Shown here in pieces: positions 33,326 through 41,877 of a DNA stretch of 64,000 nt. How positions within the stretch are numbered: position 1 is the stretch's first letter; every line of letters begins with the position of its first letter. This stretch comes from Mycolicibacterium canariasense (GTDB lineage: Bacteria > Actinomycetota > Actinomycetes > Mycobacteriales > Mycobacteriaceae): assembly GCF_002101555.1 (NCBI RefSeq), contig NZ_LQOL01000049.1, forward strand, positions 1 through 64,000, written 5' to 3'. The notes beneath the pieces are model-generated. The model made no database searches and was not told where the DNA came from. It saw only the letters and a list, made by a program, of their open reading frames with translations. The translations under genes and the position numbers were made by a program.

Positions 33326-34927
33326 TCAGCCCTGCGAACCGTTGATGGTGAGCTGGTTGAAGTTGAGCTCGAAGGACCCGATGTTGTGGGCCTTCTCCAC
33401 GTTGCCCAGCCACTTCTGTGCCACCACCCAGTCCTTGTTGTAGGCGAGGTTCAGGTAGCACCCGGTAGCGCCGTAGGAATCGCCGGCCTTCACGTAGGTA
33501 GCGATGTCCCCGGTCTTCACGGCGTCGTCGAGCATGCCGTCCACTTCCGGGCTGTCGCAGAGGAAGTAATTGATGCCGCCGGACTTGTCCCAGAACACAT
33601 GACCCCACATGTACGGGTTGCCGCCGTCGGGGCCATTGCTGCCGTCGACGAAGGCATCGGGACCCTTGGTCGGGTCGTTCGGCCAGGAGAACACCGTCGC
33701 GGTCGGATAGGCCTGCGCCGCGGCCTGGACTCCCATCGTCTGTAGCTGCGCGACAATGAGATTGGCCATCTTCTGGGCGTTCTCGTTGCCGGTCGCATAC
33801 CCGAGCGTCATCTCGGTACCCGCGGGCAGTGTCTTGGCGTACGCCGCCATGACCGACGGGTCGTAGCTGACGCGCTGGTGGTCCGCACCGCCGGGGATCA
33901 TGCCCTTGCCGTACATGGTGGTCGCCACCTCCGAGGTCTCCCCCATCACCTCGCCGACCAGTTTCTGCTGATCGATCATCTGCAGGAAGGCCATCCGCGC
34001 CGGCTGGTTCCGGAAGAAGTCCTTGCTCGGGTTGAGCGTCAGCAGGGCAGCTCCCAGCGTCGGCAGGAAGTAATTGTTCACCGACGACATCGACTGGTAG
34101 CGCTTGAGATTCGACGACGGTAGCGCATTCACCGCGCCGGCCACATCACCCTGCTCCAGGGCCAGCTGCAGCGCCGAGACATCGTTGTAGACCGTCAACC
34201 GCACCGTGGTGAAGGGCGACTTCTGGCCCCAGTAGCCCGGGTATGCGGTGAGCTCGTACTGCCGGCCGGTCTCGGCCTTGCTCAGCTCATACGGACCCGT
34301 ACCCAGGTCATGCTTGCTCAGATAGTCCTGGCCGTGGTCGGATCCGGCGTACTTGACCAGTCCCGCAGGTGATTCCATCTTCGGCCCGAATGGTGAAGCG
34401 AGGTAGTCCAGGAAGGCCGAGTTGGGTTCTTTGAGCGTGACGACGGCGGTGTGGGCATCCGGGGTCGCGATGCTCTGCACACCGGCCACCATGTAGGCGG
34501 GTCCACCGTTGACGGCTGTGCGCCGATCGAACGACGCCTTGACCGCCGAGGCATCAAAGGGTGTGCCGTCGTGGAAGGTGACACCGTCACGCAGTTGGAA
34601 GGTGAAGACCGTGTTCTGTGGGTTCACCGTCCATGCGGTGGCCAGCGCCGGCGCGAGTTCCGGGCTGTCGGCGCCGTCCTTGTACTTGACCAGGCCCTCG
34701 TACACATTCTGGATGATCGCCACACCGTTGTTGGCGTAGTAGATGTCCGGGTCGGGCGGCTGCCCGATATCGCCGTTGAGCCCGAGCACCAACACGCCGT
34801 CGGTGGGCGCCTTCGAGCCCCCACCGGAGGCGTTCTTGCCGCCACAGGCGGTGCCCGCGACGAGCACCGAGACCGCACAGAGCGCGGCGGCGACGGCGCG
34901 CACGCCGCCCGATGTCAGCGATATCAC
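33326..34927 (-). CDS. ABC transporter substrate-binding lipoprotein (peptide/nickel family)
   Basis: 533 aa from GTG 34925-34927, preceded at 6 nt by AAGGAG; this start gives a proper lipoprotein signal (SLTSGGVRAVAAALCAVSVLVAGTAC, acylated Cys28) whereas the further upstream ATGs add a charged extension. The mature part is a family-5 DppA/OppA-type binding protein: YEGLVKYKDG, FTFQLRDGVTFHDGTPFDASAVKASFDR, LGTGPYELSK, RYEL.AYPGYWG, AFLQMIDQ. It captures a peptide-like or other small ligand outside the membrane and delivers it to the two permeases encoded upstream. Confidence 0.9.
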   Translation of the reverse strand: MISLTSGGVRAVAAALCAVSVLVAGTACGGKNASGGGSKAPTDGVLVLGLNGDIGQPPDPDIYYANNGVAIIQNVYEGLVKYKDGADSPELAPALATAWTVNPQNTVFTFQLRDGVTFHDGTPFDASAVKASFDRRTAVNGGPAYMVAGVQSIATPDAHTAVVTLKEPNSAFLDYLASPFGPKMESPAGLVKYAGSDHGQDYLSKHDLGTGPYELSKAETGRQYELTAYPGYWGQKSPFTTVRLTVYNDVSALQLALEQGDVAGAVNALPSSNLKRYQSMSSVNNYFLPTLGAALLTLNPSKDFFRNQPARMAFLQMIDQQKLVGEVMGETSEVATTMYGKGMIPGGADHQRVSYDPSVMAAYAKTLPAGTEMTLGYATGNENAQKMANLIVAQLQTMGVQAAAQAYPTATVFSWPNDPTKGPDAFVDGSNGPDGGNPYMWGHVFWDKSGGINYFLCDSPEVDGMLDDAVKTGDIATYVKAGDSYGATGCYLNLAYNKDWVVAQKWLGNVEKAHNIGSFELNFNQLTINGSQG

Positions 34928-34974
34928 GCGATTCTCCTTGATTTCGAAGATCTTTGGCATTCTCCGGGCGCGCA

Positions 34975-35958
34975 TCACAGGGCGATTCGGGGGTCAGCCA
35001 TGGCTTGGAGGATGTCGACGACGGCGTTGGCGACGATGTAGATGGCGCCCAGCAGCAGGGTGACCCCGGCGATGGCCGGGAAGTCGTCGACCGGGATACT
35101 GGCGGCCAGGTAGTTGCCGATCCCGGCCCAGTTGAAGATCTGTTCCACCACAACGACACCGGCGAACATGAAGCCCAGTTGCAGGCCGGCCATCGACAGC
35201 GCCGGGTTGACGGCGTTACGCAGCACGTACCGCACCAGCAGCGAAGCCGGGCGCAGGCCCTTCATCTGCGCGCTGCGGATGTAGTCGGCCTTCATGGTCG
35301 ACTCCAGACTGGTCCGCAGGACCCGGCCCATGGCCAGCGCGGGCGCGATCGCCAGGGTCGCGGCCGGCAGGATCAGGTGCTGAACACCCGACCACCACTG
35401 GTCCGGGTCGGCTGCCAGAATGCTGTCCAGCAGAACGATGTTGGTGGGCCCGTCGGACTGCCCGCGGCCGCCACCGGGCAGCCAGTCCAGGTTGCGGTAG
35501 AACACGATCAGGGCGACCATCGCGACCAGGAACGGCGGTGCACACCCGCCGACCAACAGCGCGCCGCGATACCACGCCGTACCCGGGATCCGGACGGCAC
35601 CGGAGAGCGCGAACACCAGCGCCAGCGCCACTGCGATCACAAAGGCGCACAGGACGAGTTCGGCGGTGGCGGGTGCGAAGGTGAGCAGATCGGCCGACAC
35701 CGCGTCGCGGCTGCGCATCGAGGTGCCGAAGTCGCCGTGCAGGGCCCGCCACACATAGTCGAGGTACTGCTGGAGCATCGGCCGGTCCAGTCCCAGCCGG
35801 TGCCGGGCGGCGGCGACGGCGTCCGGGGAGGCGTTGCCGCCGAGATAGGCCTTGACGCCGTCGCCCGGGCTCATCTTCTGCAGCACGAACACCGCCCCGG
35901 ACAGCACCGCCAGTAGCAGCACGGCCCAGCAGAAGCGGCGAATGACGAAGCGGATCAT
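34975..35958 (-). CDS. ABC transporter permease, DppB type
   Basis: 327 aa. Starts MIRFVIRRFCWAVLLLAVLSGAVFVLQKMSPGD and shows the GTS(M/F) segment HGDFGTSMRS and the EAA loop RTSLESTMKADYIRSAQMKGLRPASLLVRYVLRNAVNPA, i.e. the first permease of DppBC/OppBC importers. About six transmembrane helices. Overlaps the DppC-type gene by 4 nt and lies 47 nt before the binding protein. ATG 35956-35958 used; the upstream in-frame sequence is the other permease's tail in a different frame. Confidence 0.93.
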   Translation of the reverse strand: MIRFVIRRFCWAVLLLAVLSGAVFVLQKMSPGDGVKAYLGGNASPDAVAAARHRLGLDRPMLQQYLDYVWRALHGDFGTSMRSRDAVSADLLTFAPATAELVLCAFVIAVALALVFALSGAVRIPGTAWYRGALLVGGCAPPFLVAMVALIVFYRNLDWLPGGGRGQSDGPTNIVLLDSILAADPDQWWSGVQHLILPAATLAIAPALAMGRVLRTSLESTMKADYIRSAQMKGLRPASLLVRYVLRNAVNPALSMAGLQLGFMFAGVVVVEQIFNWAGIGNYLAASIPVDDFPAIAGVTLLLGAIYIVANAVVDILQAMADPRIAL

Positions 35959-36806
35959 GACTTCTCGCCGAGGATCTTGCCCAGCGCGTCGCCACCCAGG
36001 TTGGCCGCCAGGCTGAGCAGCAGGGCGGTGGCCGCCGGGATCACCGGTACCCACCATTCGCCGAGCAGCTGGGGTAAGGCCGCCGCGGTGTCCGAGCCGA
36101 GTTCCGGTGCCGGTTCACGCTGGCCCAGCCCCAGGAAGGACAGGCCCGCCAGCAACAGCACGGCGTTGCCGATGTCCAGACTTGCCGCCACCACCGAGGT
36201 CGGCAGCACACCGGGCAACAGGTGGCGCAGCAGCACCCGGATCCGTCCGGCACCGGCCAGTCTGGCCGCCTCGACGTGCGGACGCACCGCCAGGGCACGT
36301 ACCTCACCGCGGACCACCCGTGCGTAATACGGCCACCAGACGATCGAGATGGCGATCAGGGTGTTCGCCAAGCCGGGACCGCGCGCGGCCACGATGGCGA
36401 TTGCGACCAACGTTCCCGGCAGCGAGAGGAACAGGTCCGTCACCCGCATCAGGATCCCGTCCACCCAGCGCCCCGTCGCCCCGGCGACCAGTCCGACGGC
36501 TCCGCCGACGAGCAGGCCGATGATCACCACGAGCAGCGCCGACAGCCAACTGGTGCGAATACCGAACAGGGTGCGGCTGAGCGCATCCCGCCCGACCCCG
36601 TCGGTGCCCAGGAGATGGCCCGGGCTGAGCGGCGGCAGGTTCAGTCCGCCGACCGGCTGCACCGGGTCATACGGCGCGATCCACGGCGCCACCAGGACCA
36701 GCACGGTGACCACTGCCAGGAGCGCCACCATCGCGTGGTTGAACCGTCCGTGCAGTTCGAGCTGCAACGGCGAGAGGCGGCGGCGCGGAACGGCAAGCGC
36801 TGTCAT
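35955..36806 (-). CDS. ABC transporter permease, DppC type
   Basis: 283 aa. N-terminal cytoplasmic stretch then APWIAPYDPVQPVGGLNLPPLSPGHLLGTDGVGRDALSRTLFGIRTSW, the characteristic DppC/OppC motif, followed by the EAA loop YYARVVRGEVRALAVRPHVEAARLAGAGRIRVLLRHLLPG. First gene of the minus-strand importer operon. No DppD/DppF ATPase gene is present in the window, so the importer must borrow ATPases or they lie elsewhere. Confidence 0.93.
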   Translation of the reverse strand: MTALAVPRRRLSPLQLELHGRFNHAMVALLAVVTVLVLVAPWIAPYDPVQPVGGLNLPPLSPGHLLGTDGVGRDALSRTLFGIRTSWLSALLVVIIGLLVGGAVGLVAGATGRWVDGILMRVTDLFLSLPGTLVAIAIVAARGPGLANTLIAISIVWWPYYARVVRGEVRALAVRPHVEAARLAGAGRIRVLLRHLLPGVLPTSVVAASLDIGNAVLLLAGLSFLGLGQREPAPELGSDTAAALPQLLGEWWVPVIPAATALLLSLAANLGGDALGKILGEKS

Positions 36807-36964
36807 GGCACCCTCGCGGCTGCTTCAGCCCTCGGCTGCGGGCACATCTGCGTGAAGGCCGCGTGAAGAGGGCGTCGTGGCGTCAGCCGCACCTGCTCTG
36901 CCGGCACCGGCGTACCGGGTATGACGCGTCATCGCGTGATGCGGATCGGAAGACTCACACGGCA

Positions 36965-36978
36965 AACGGTATACCGTT
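36965..36978. promoter_or_regulatory. Perfect 14-bp palindrome upstream of the ABC importer operon
   Basis: AACGGTATACCGTT is perfectly symmetric and sits 158 nt upstream of the DppC-type start, in the 276-nt gene-free stretch 36807-37082. A related half, AAACGGTATGC, lies at 37059-37069. NGGTATACCN palindromes are typical for FCD-type GntR proteins, making the GntR at 31507-32184 the obvious candidate. Nothing else is seen in the gap. Confidence 0.5.
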
Positions 36979-37082
36979 CTGCATTGCGGGCTTGTTAGCG
37001 ACGGTGACGATCACGTTTCGACGCAGTTCACCACGGGCCGGTTGTCGACGGTCGAATCAAACGGTATGCAAAATGCTGCTCG

Positions 37083-37523
37083 TCAGCCTTTCTTGACCTT
37101 CAGCACCTGTTTGCGCAACCCGTCGGTCGCGACGTCGAGCGCGCCCTTCATCACCTTCTTCAGCAGGAACCCCGGCAGCGGAATGGCCAGTTCGACGGTG
37201 ATGTCGAACCGGACTTTCGTCTTGTCGCCCTGCGGAGTGAGCGTGTAACTGCACTGTTGTGCCTTCAGCTGGCTCGCTTTCAGCAGCACCCAGCTGACCT
37301 TGGCGGGCTCCCAGGTGTATTCGACGGTCAGCTCGTCGGTGATGCCGACGGTCTTGACGGTCTGTTTCACGATCCGGGGCCGGCCCTCGTCGTCGGTCTC
37401 GACGACCTCGGCCTTCTGGTACTGCGGCGACCATGTCGGGGTCGACTCGACGTCGGCGACCACGGCGAGGATGTCCTCCGGTGTCGCTTCGATGACCACT
37501 TCGCGGGAGTCACTGGTTGCCAT
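37083..37523 (-). CDS. SRPBCC-family (START-like) protein, copy 2
   Basis: 146 aa, paralogue of the gene at 30843: REVVIEATPEDILAVVADVESTPTWSPQYQKAEVVETDDEGRP ... GDKTKVRFDITVELAIPLPGFLLKKVMKGALDVATDGLRKQVLKV. START-like hydrophobic-ligand fold. ATG 37521-37523 chosen over an upstream GTG that adds an unlikely Cys/Pro-rich stretch. Divergent from the Zwf-type gene. Likely part of the Rv0854-Rv0857-like family near dapC. Confidence 0.85.
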   Translation of the reverse strand: MATSDSREVVIEATPEDILAVVADVESTPTWSPQYQKAEVVETDDEGRPRIVKQTVKTVGITDELTVEYTWEPAKVSWVLLKASQLKAQQCSYTLTPQGDKTKVRFDITVELAIPLPGFLLKKVMKGALDVATDGLRKQVLKVKKG

Positions 37524-37616
37524 GGGCCGACAGTAACCACCGGGCGGGGCGCACAAGCGGCAATTGACCGCCTCGATGTCGTGCAGAGTTCACCTACCGG
37601 TGGAAACATCACCGGG

Positions 37617-39128
37617 GTGGCCGCCTCCAAGCCAGACAACCCGCAGACCATCGCCTACCCAGCGCCGGGCGCTCGCCCGCATCGCCGAGACACCGATCCC
37701 CTCGAGCCCCACGTCATCGTGCTGTTCGGGGCGACCGGTGACCTGGCCAAACGCAAACTGCTGCCCGGCATGGCGTATCTGGACCAGTCGGAGTTGGCAC
37801 CCCACATCCAGGTGGTCGGTACCTCGCTGGAAGACCTCACCGACGACGAGTTCCGCGCGCTGGCCAAGGAGTCCATCGAGCGATTCGGCACGCACAAACT
37901 GACCGACGAGCAATGGGCCAACTTCGCCAAGATCGTGACCTATGTGCCGCAGGGCGCCGGCCCGGCGGCACTGGCTTCGGCGGTGGCCGAGGCCGAGGCC
38001 CGACTCGGCGGTAATGCCCAACGGCTGCATTATCTTTCGGTACCCCCGAAGGCCGCGCGCGCGGTGATCACCATGCTGCGGGAGGCCGACCTGGTGGATC
38101 GCTCCCGCGTGGTGATGGAAAAGCCGTTCGGCACCGACTTCGCCAGCGCGGTCGCGCTCAACGACTTCGTGCACGAGACCTTCAAGGAACGCCAGGTTTT
38201 CCGCATCGATCACTTCCTTGGCAAGGAAGCGGCGCAGAACATCCTGGCGTTCCGGTTCGCCAACGGGCTGTTCGAGCCGATCTGGAACCGCAACTTCATC
38301 GACCACATCCAGATCGACATCCCCGAGATGCTCGGCTTGGACGAGCGTGCCAATTTCTACGAGAGCACCGGCGCCTACAAGGACATGGTGGTCACCCACC
38401 TGTTCCAGGTGATGGCGTTCGTGGTGATGGAACCGCCGACCGCGCTGGAGCCGCGGGCCATCAGCGAGGAGAAGAACAAGGTGTTCCGCTCCATGCTGCC
38501 GATCAAGTGCGCCGACGTGGTGCGCGGCCAGTTCGTCGGCTACCGCGAACTCGACGGGGTGGCAAGGGATTCCGATACGGAGACGTTCATCGCGATGAAG
38601 GTCGGCATCGACAATTGGCGCTGGGCCGGTGTGCCGATCTACCTGCGCACCGGCAAGCGGATGGCCGAGGGCATGCGGATCATCTCGATCGCCTTCAAGG
38701 AGGCACCGCGCACCATGTTCCCGGCCGGGTCCGGGGTCGGTGCGCAGGGGCCCGACCACCTGACCTTCGACCTGGCCGACAACTCGAAGGTGTCACTGTC
38801 GTTCTACGGCAAGCGTCCCGGCCCGGGAATGAAGCTGGACAAGATGTCCATGCAGTTCTCCACGCGGGAAATCGCCACCGGTGGCGACGTGCTGGAAGCC
38901 TACGAGCGGCTGATCCTGGACGCGATGCGCGGCGACCACACCCTGTTCACCACCGCCGAGGGCATCGAATCGCTGTGGGAGCGTTCGGTGCAACTCCTGG
39001 AGGACCCGCCGCCGGCCAAGATCTACCAGCCCGGCACGTGGGGCCCCAACGCCATCCACCAATTGATCGCGCCGAACGCGTGGCGGTTGCCCTTCGAGCG
39101 GGCGTGGCGGGAGAACAACCACACCTAG
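37617..39128 (+). CDS. zwf: Glucose-6-phosphate 1-dehydrogenase (Zwf-type)
   Basis: 503 aa. Coenzyme-binding FGATGDLAKRKLLPGMAYL near the N terminus, the active-site signature FRIDHFLGKEAAQNILAFRF with catalytic Asp-His (G6PDH consensus RIDHYLGKE has Phe for Tyr here) and SVPPKAARAVITML. Converts glucose-6-phosphate to 6-phosphogluconolactone with NAD(P). No opcA, tal or gnd neighbours, so it is outside the classical pentose-phosphate cluster and may be a second paralogue. Start uncertain: GTG 37617 used, GTG 37581 is possible. Confidence 0.88.
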   Translation: MAASKPDNPQTIAYPAPGARPHRRDTDPLEPHVIVLFGATGDLAKRKLLPGMAYLDQSELAPHIQVVGTSLEDLTDDEFRALAKESIERFGTHKLTDEQWANFAKIVTYVPQGAGPAALASAVAEAEARLGGNAQRLHYLSVPPKAARAVITMLREADLVDRSRVVMEKPFGTDFASAVALNDFVHETFKERQVFRIDHFLGKEAAQNILAFRFANGLFEPIWNRNFIDHIQIDIPEMLGLDERANFYESTGAYKDMVVTHLFQVMAFVVMEPPTALEPRAISEEKNKVFRSMLPIKCADVVRGQFVGYRELDGVARDSDTETFIAMKVGIDNWRWAGVPIYLRTGKRMAEGMRIISIAFKEAPRTMFPAGSGVGAQGPDHLTFDLADNSKVSLSFYGKRPGPGMKLDKMSMQFSTREIATGGDVLEAYERLILDAMRGDHTLFTTAEGIESLWERSVQLLEDPPPAKIYQPGTWGPNAIHQLIAPNAWRLPFERAWRENNHT

Positions 39129-39131
39129 CGT

Positions 39132-39201
39132 CGACGGCCGAACGTCGCCTTGTGATGGACGTTTCGCGTCGAGTTCGCACGCGAGGTCACGTTCGGCCGT
39201 C
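39132..39201. repeat. Inverted repeat with 44-nt loop after zwf
   Basis: GACGGCCGAACGT (39132-39144) and ACGTTCGGCCGTC (39189-39201) are perfect 13-bp complements, starting 4 nt after the zwf stop (39128). It could fold into a long stem-loop terminator, or be a small interspersed element. Confidence 0.45.
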
Positions 39202-39232
39202 TGACGGCTGACCCCACCAGTAAGCTCGACTC

Positions 39233-39589
39233 ATGGACCCTGCTACGCCCGCCGTCGACCCGAACGTGCCACCCAGCGGTACCGGATGTGTGGAGTGTGA
39301 CGAGGCCGGGGGCTGGTGGGTGCACCTGCGCCGGTGCACCACGTGCGGGCACATCGGCTGCTGCGACGACTCCCTGGCGCGGCATGCGCAGGCGCATTGG
39401 CGCACCACCGGCCACCCGATCATCCGCAGCTTCGAGCCCGATGAGGACTGGTTCTGGAACTACGACACCAACGCCTATTATGACGGCCCGGAATTGGCTG
39501 CCCCGCAAAGCCATCCGCTCGATCAGCCGGTGCCGGGCCCGCGTGGGCGGGTGCCCAGAGACTGGATGGAGCAGCTACAGAACCGTTAG
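39233..39589 (+). CDS. UBP-type zinc-finger protein
   Basis: 118 aa. The ZnF-UBP pattern is complete: CVECDEAGGWWVHLRRCTTCGHIGCCDDSLARHAQAHWRTTGHPIIRSFEPDEDWFWNY, with Cys19/Cys22, Cys38/Cys41, Cys46 and downstream histidines as zinc ligands. In bacteria such small proteins are of unknown function, sometimes fused to oxidoreductases. TAAGCT 6 nt before the ATG suggests a leaderless mRNA. Its stop overlaps that of the convergent oxidoreductase by 3 nt. Confidence 0.9.
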   Translation: MDPATPAVDPNVPPSGTGCVECDEAGGWWVHLRRCTTCGHIGCCDDSLARHAQAHWRTTGHPIIRSFEPDEDWFWNYDTNAYYDGPELAAPQSHPLDQPVPGPRGRVPRDWMEQLQNR

Positions 39590-41160
39590 CCCAACACCGC
39601 CATGGCGGCGTTGTAACCCGGGATGAAGGTGATGCCCGGCCCGCCGTGGCAACCCGCGCTACCGAGATAGAGTCCCTCGATCGGGATCGGCTGATCGAGG
39701 TAACCCCGCGGGCCGGGACGGTTGGGCCCCATCTGTTCGGGATGGATGAGGCCGTGGCAGTAGTCACCGCCGGGCGCACCGAACATGGTGCCCATGTGCT
39801 TGGGCGTGAAGGTGGTGTGCCGGGTGATGAGCTTCTCGAAATCCGGTGCGATCCGGGTGAGCTTCTCGATGACGCGGCGCCCCATCTCGGCTTTGAGTTC
39901 GCCGTAGGACGCCGAAGTCGACTCGCTGCCGTCCTGGATGGGAAACCACAGCGAGAACGCCGACACCGCATGCTTGCCCGGTGGCGCGAGGTCGGGGTCG
40001 TGCACCGACGGCAGCTGCATCGCGATCGCCGGGTCGGCGGGCACGATGCCGCGCCGGCTGTCCTCCCACTGCTGCTGCAGTTCCTCAGGGGTGTTGAAAA
40101 GACCGATGGCCGACTGCATCTCGGGGTCGTTGAGAATGCCGTAGGGCTCGGCGAAGGTGGGGATGCCGTCCAGCGCGAAATGCATCTGCAGGTAGCTACC
40201 GCGGTGGTCGATGCGGGCGAAGCGTTCGCGGATATCGGCGGGCATGACGGCGGGGTCGACCAGTTCGTTGACGGTGAGGTCGGGGGCGACACCCGAGATC
40301 ACCACCGGCGCGGTGACGGTGGATCCGTCCTCCAGCCGCACCCCGGTGACGCGGCCGCGGTCGACCAGGATCTGGTCGACCTTGGCTCGCAGCCGCAGTT
40401 CGCCGCCGGCCTCGGTGAGCCGACGCTGCAGGTGGCCGGTGAGCGCCCCGATACCCCCGCGCAGTTTCTTCATCAGCACGGCGTTCTCGTCGGGCACGGC
40501 GAGACCGAAGGCCAGCGCCGCGGCGCTGCCCGGGGTGGCGGGGCCGCGGTAGGTGGTGTTGACGGCGAGAAAGGACAACATGCCGCGCAGCGCGCCGTGT
40601 TTCTCGCCGTCCGGCAGATAGCGGTTCAGCACATCGGTGACCGAGCCGAACAGCATGTCGCTGATCGCGGAGCGCTCGAATTCGTTTGTGGCACAGGCAT
40701 ACATCTCATCGAGCGTGCGCGGTGGCCGGCCCGCGTCGAAGCGGCCGAGCGCCCGGGTGGGCGCTTGGCTCCACGCCATCAGCCCGGCCATGCCGTTGAC
40801 CGCTTCGGCGCCGTGCACCTCGTTGAGGTGGGTCAGCAGCCGCATCGGGTCGGTGTAATAGACCACCGGATCATCGCCGATCCCGCGTAGTGACACCGAC
40901 ATCACGTCGACGTCGACGCAGGCCAACTCGTCGAGCCCGAGTTCGGCGCTGACCACCGCCGAGGTCGGGAACTGCAGCGACCCGGCGATCTCGAACTTGT
41001 ATCCGTCGAACAGTTCGACGGTGGAAGCCATCCCGCCGGCGTAGAGCTTGGCATCCAGGCACACCGTGCGCAGTCCGCCGCGTTGCAACAGCGCGGCGGC
41101 AGCCAGACCGTTGTGGCCCGCACCGATGACGATGGCATCGAAATCCGTGGAATCCGGCAT
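39586..41160 (-). CDS. Phytoene desaturase-like FAD-dependent oxidoreductase
   Basis: 524 aa. N-terminal GxGxxG FAD motif: DAIVIGAGHNGLAAAALLQRGGLRTVCLDAKLYAGGMASTVELFDGYKFEIAGSLQF; C-terminal GLYLGSAGCHGGPGITFIPGYNAAMAVL, the family signature of CrtI/FAD-dependent NAD(P)-type oxidoreductases of the mycobacterial 'phytoene dehydrogenase-related' group. Substrate not carotenoid-specific by sequence. Preceded by a TetR gene and a 24-bp perfect palindrome 25 nt upstream of the ATG, so it is probably repressed by that TetR. Confidence 0.88.
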   Translation of the reverse strand: MPDSTDFDAIVIGAGHNGLAAAALLQRGGLRTVCLDAKLYAGGMASTVELFDGYKFEIAGSLQFPTSAVVSAELGLDELACVDVDVMSVSLRGIGDDPVVYYTDPMRLLTHLNEVHGAEAVNGMAGLMAWSQAPTRALGRFDAGRPPRTLDEMYACATNEFERSAISDMLFGSVTDVLNRYLPDGEKHGALRGMLSFLAVNTTYRGPATPGSAAALAFGLAVPDENAVLMKKLRGGIGALTGHLQRRLTEAGGELRLRAKVDQILVDRGRVTGVRLEDGSTVTAPVVISGVAPDLTVNELVDPAVMPADIRERFARIDHRGSYLQMHFALDGIPTFAEPYGILNDPEMQSAIGLFNTPEELQQQWEDSRRGIVPADPAIAMQLPSVHDPDLAPPGKHAVSAFSLWFPIQDGSESTSASYGELKAEMGRRVIEKLTRIAPDFEKLITRHTTFTPKHMGTMFGAPGGDYCHGLIHPEQMGPNRPGPRGYLDQPIPIEGLYLGSAGCHGGPGITFIPGYNAAMAVLG

Positions 41161-41184
41161 CAATCGAGGCTCGCAGCCGGAGCA

Positions 41185-41208
41185 AGTTTTGTCAATATTG
41201 ACAAAACT
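41185..41208. promoter_or_regulatory. Perfect 24-bp palindrome, likely TetR operator
   Basis: The half AGTTTTGTCAAT (41185-41196) is followed by its exact reverse complement (41197-41208). It lies 25 nt upstream of the oxidoreductase ATG and touches the TetR stop codon, in strongly AT-rich DNA. It is placed over the promoter and TetR genes usually use such long symmetric sites. The TetR encoded immediately upstream is the probable binder. Confidence 0.8.
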
Positions 41209-41809
41209 ATGTCGGCAGGATGCCCGTTTCCAGCGAGTTCAGCGCCGTCTTGCACAGCCGTGCCAATTCGGGCAGCGACCGCTCGCCCAGCATCCACACC
41301 TCCATGGCCCCGAACACCGCGGCCGCGATGCACCGGGCCGCGACCGTCACCCGCAGCTGGTCATCGGTTCCCGGCCGGGGCGGATGGTCGCGGCGCAGAT
41401 GCTCCTCGACCACCTCGGCGAAATCGGCCTCGACCTGCCGGATGTGGCGCACGATCCGGCCCGGTTCCAATTCCTCGGCACGCAGCTCGGCGATCTTGGC
41501 CACCGCCTCCACGTCGTACGGCGAGGCCAGGATCGCCGAGTGCACCGACTCCACGATCGACTCGCCCGAGGATCGTTCGGCAAGGGCTGCTCGGAACCAT
41601 TCCAGGCCGGCGTCGTAGTCGACGAACAGCAGATCATGCTTGGACGAGAAGTGTCGATAGAAGGTCCGCAGTGACACGCCGGCATCGGCGGCAATCTGCT
41701 CGGCCGAGGTGTCCTCGACGCCTTGCGCCAGGAAGCGGACCAGGGCGGCCTGCCGGAGCGCTTCGCGGGTGCGTTCGCTGCGCGCCGTTTGAGCTGGCCG
41801 GACCATCAT
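41207..41809 (-). CDS. TetR-family regulator
   Basis: 200 aa. HTH: TREALRQAALVRFLAQGVEDTSAEQIAADAGVSLRTFYRHFSSKHDLLFVDYDAGLEWF, a regular TetR domain; C-terminal helical ligand domain. Upstream of and cotranscribed or tandem with the phytoene-desaturase-like gene; the TetR stop overlaps the 24-bp operator. Start choice ATG 41807-41809 (adjacent ATG 41806 equally possible). Confidence 0.9.
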   Translation of the reverse strand: MMVRPAQTARSERTREALRQAALVRFLAQGVEDTSAEQIAADAGVSLRTFYRHFSSKHDLLFVDYDAGLEWFRAALAERSSGESIVESVHSAILASPYDVEAVAKIAELRAEELEPGRIVRHIRQVEADFAEVVEEHLRRDHPPRPGTDDQLRVTVAARCIAAAVFGAMEVWMLGERSLPELARLCKTALNSLETGILPT

Positions 41810-41877
41810 TTCAACGTACCGCAGCACTAGCTCGGCACCTCAAGGTGACAAACGGCGCCCTTTGGCAGCCCGACGGC

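Noticed and set aside
34928-34978. ATG/GTG starts of the binding-protein gene at 34960-34978
   Set aside because: They add a charged N terminus and lack a properly placed ribosome-binding site; GTG 34927 has AAGGAG at 6 nt and gives a lipoprotein signal.
37524-37616. Longer zwf start at 37257
   Set aside because: The upstream in-frame region is antisense to the SRPBCC gene and has no G6PDH similarity; GTG 37617 or 37581 are more likely.
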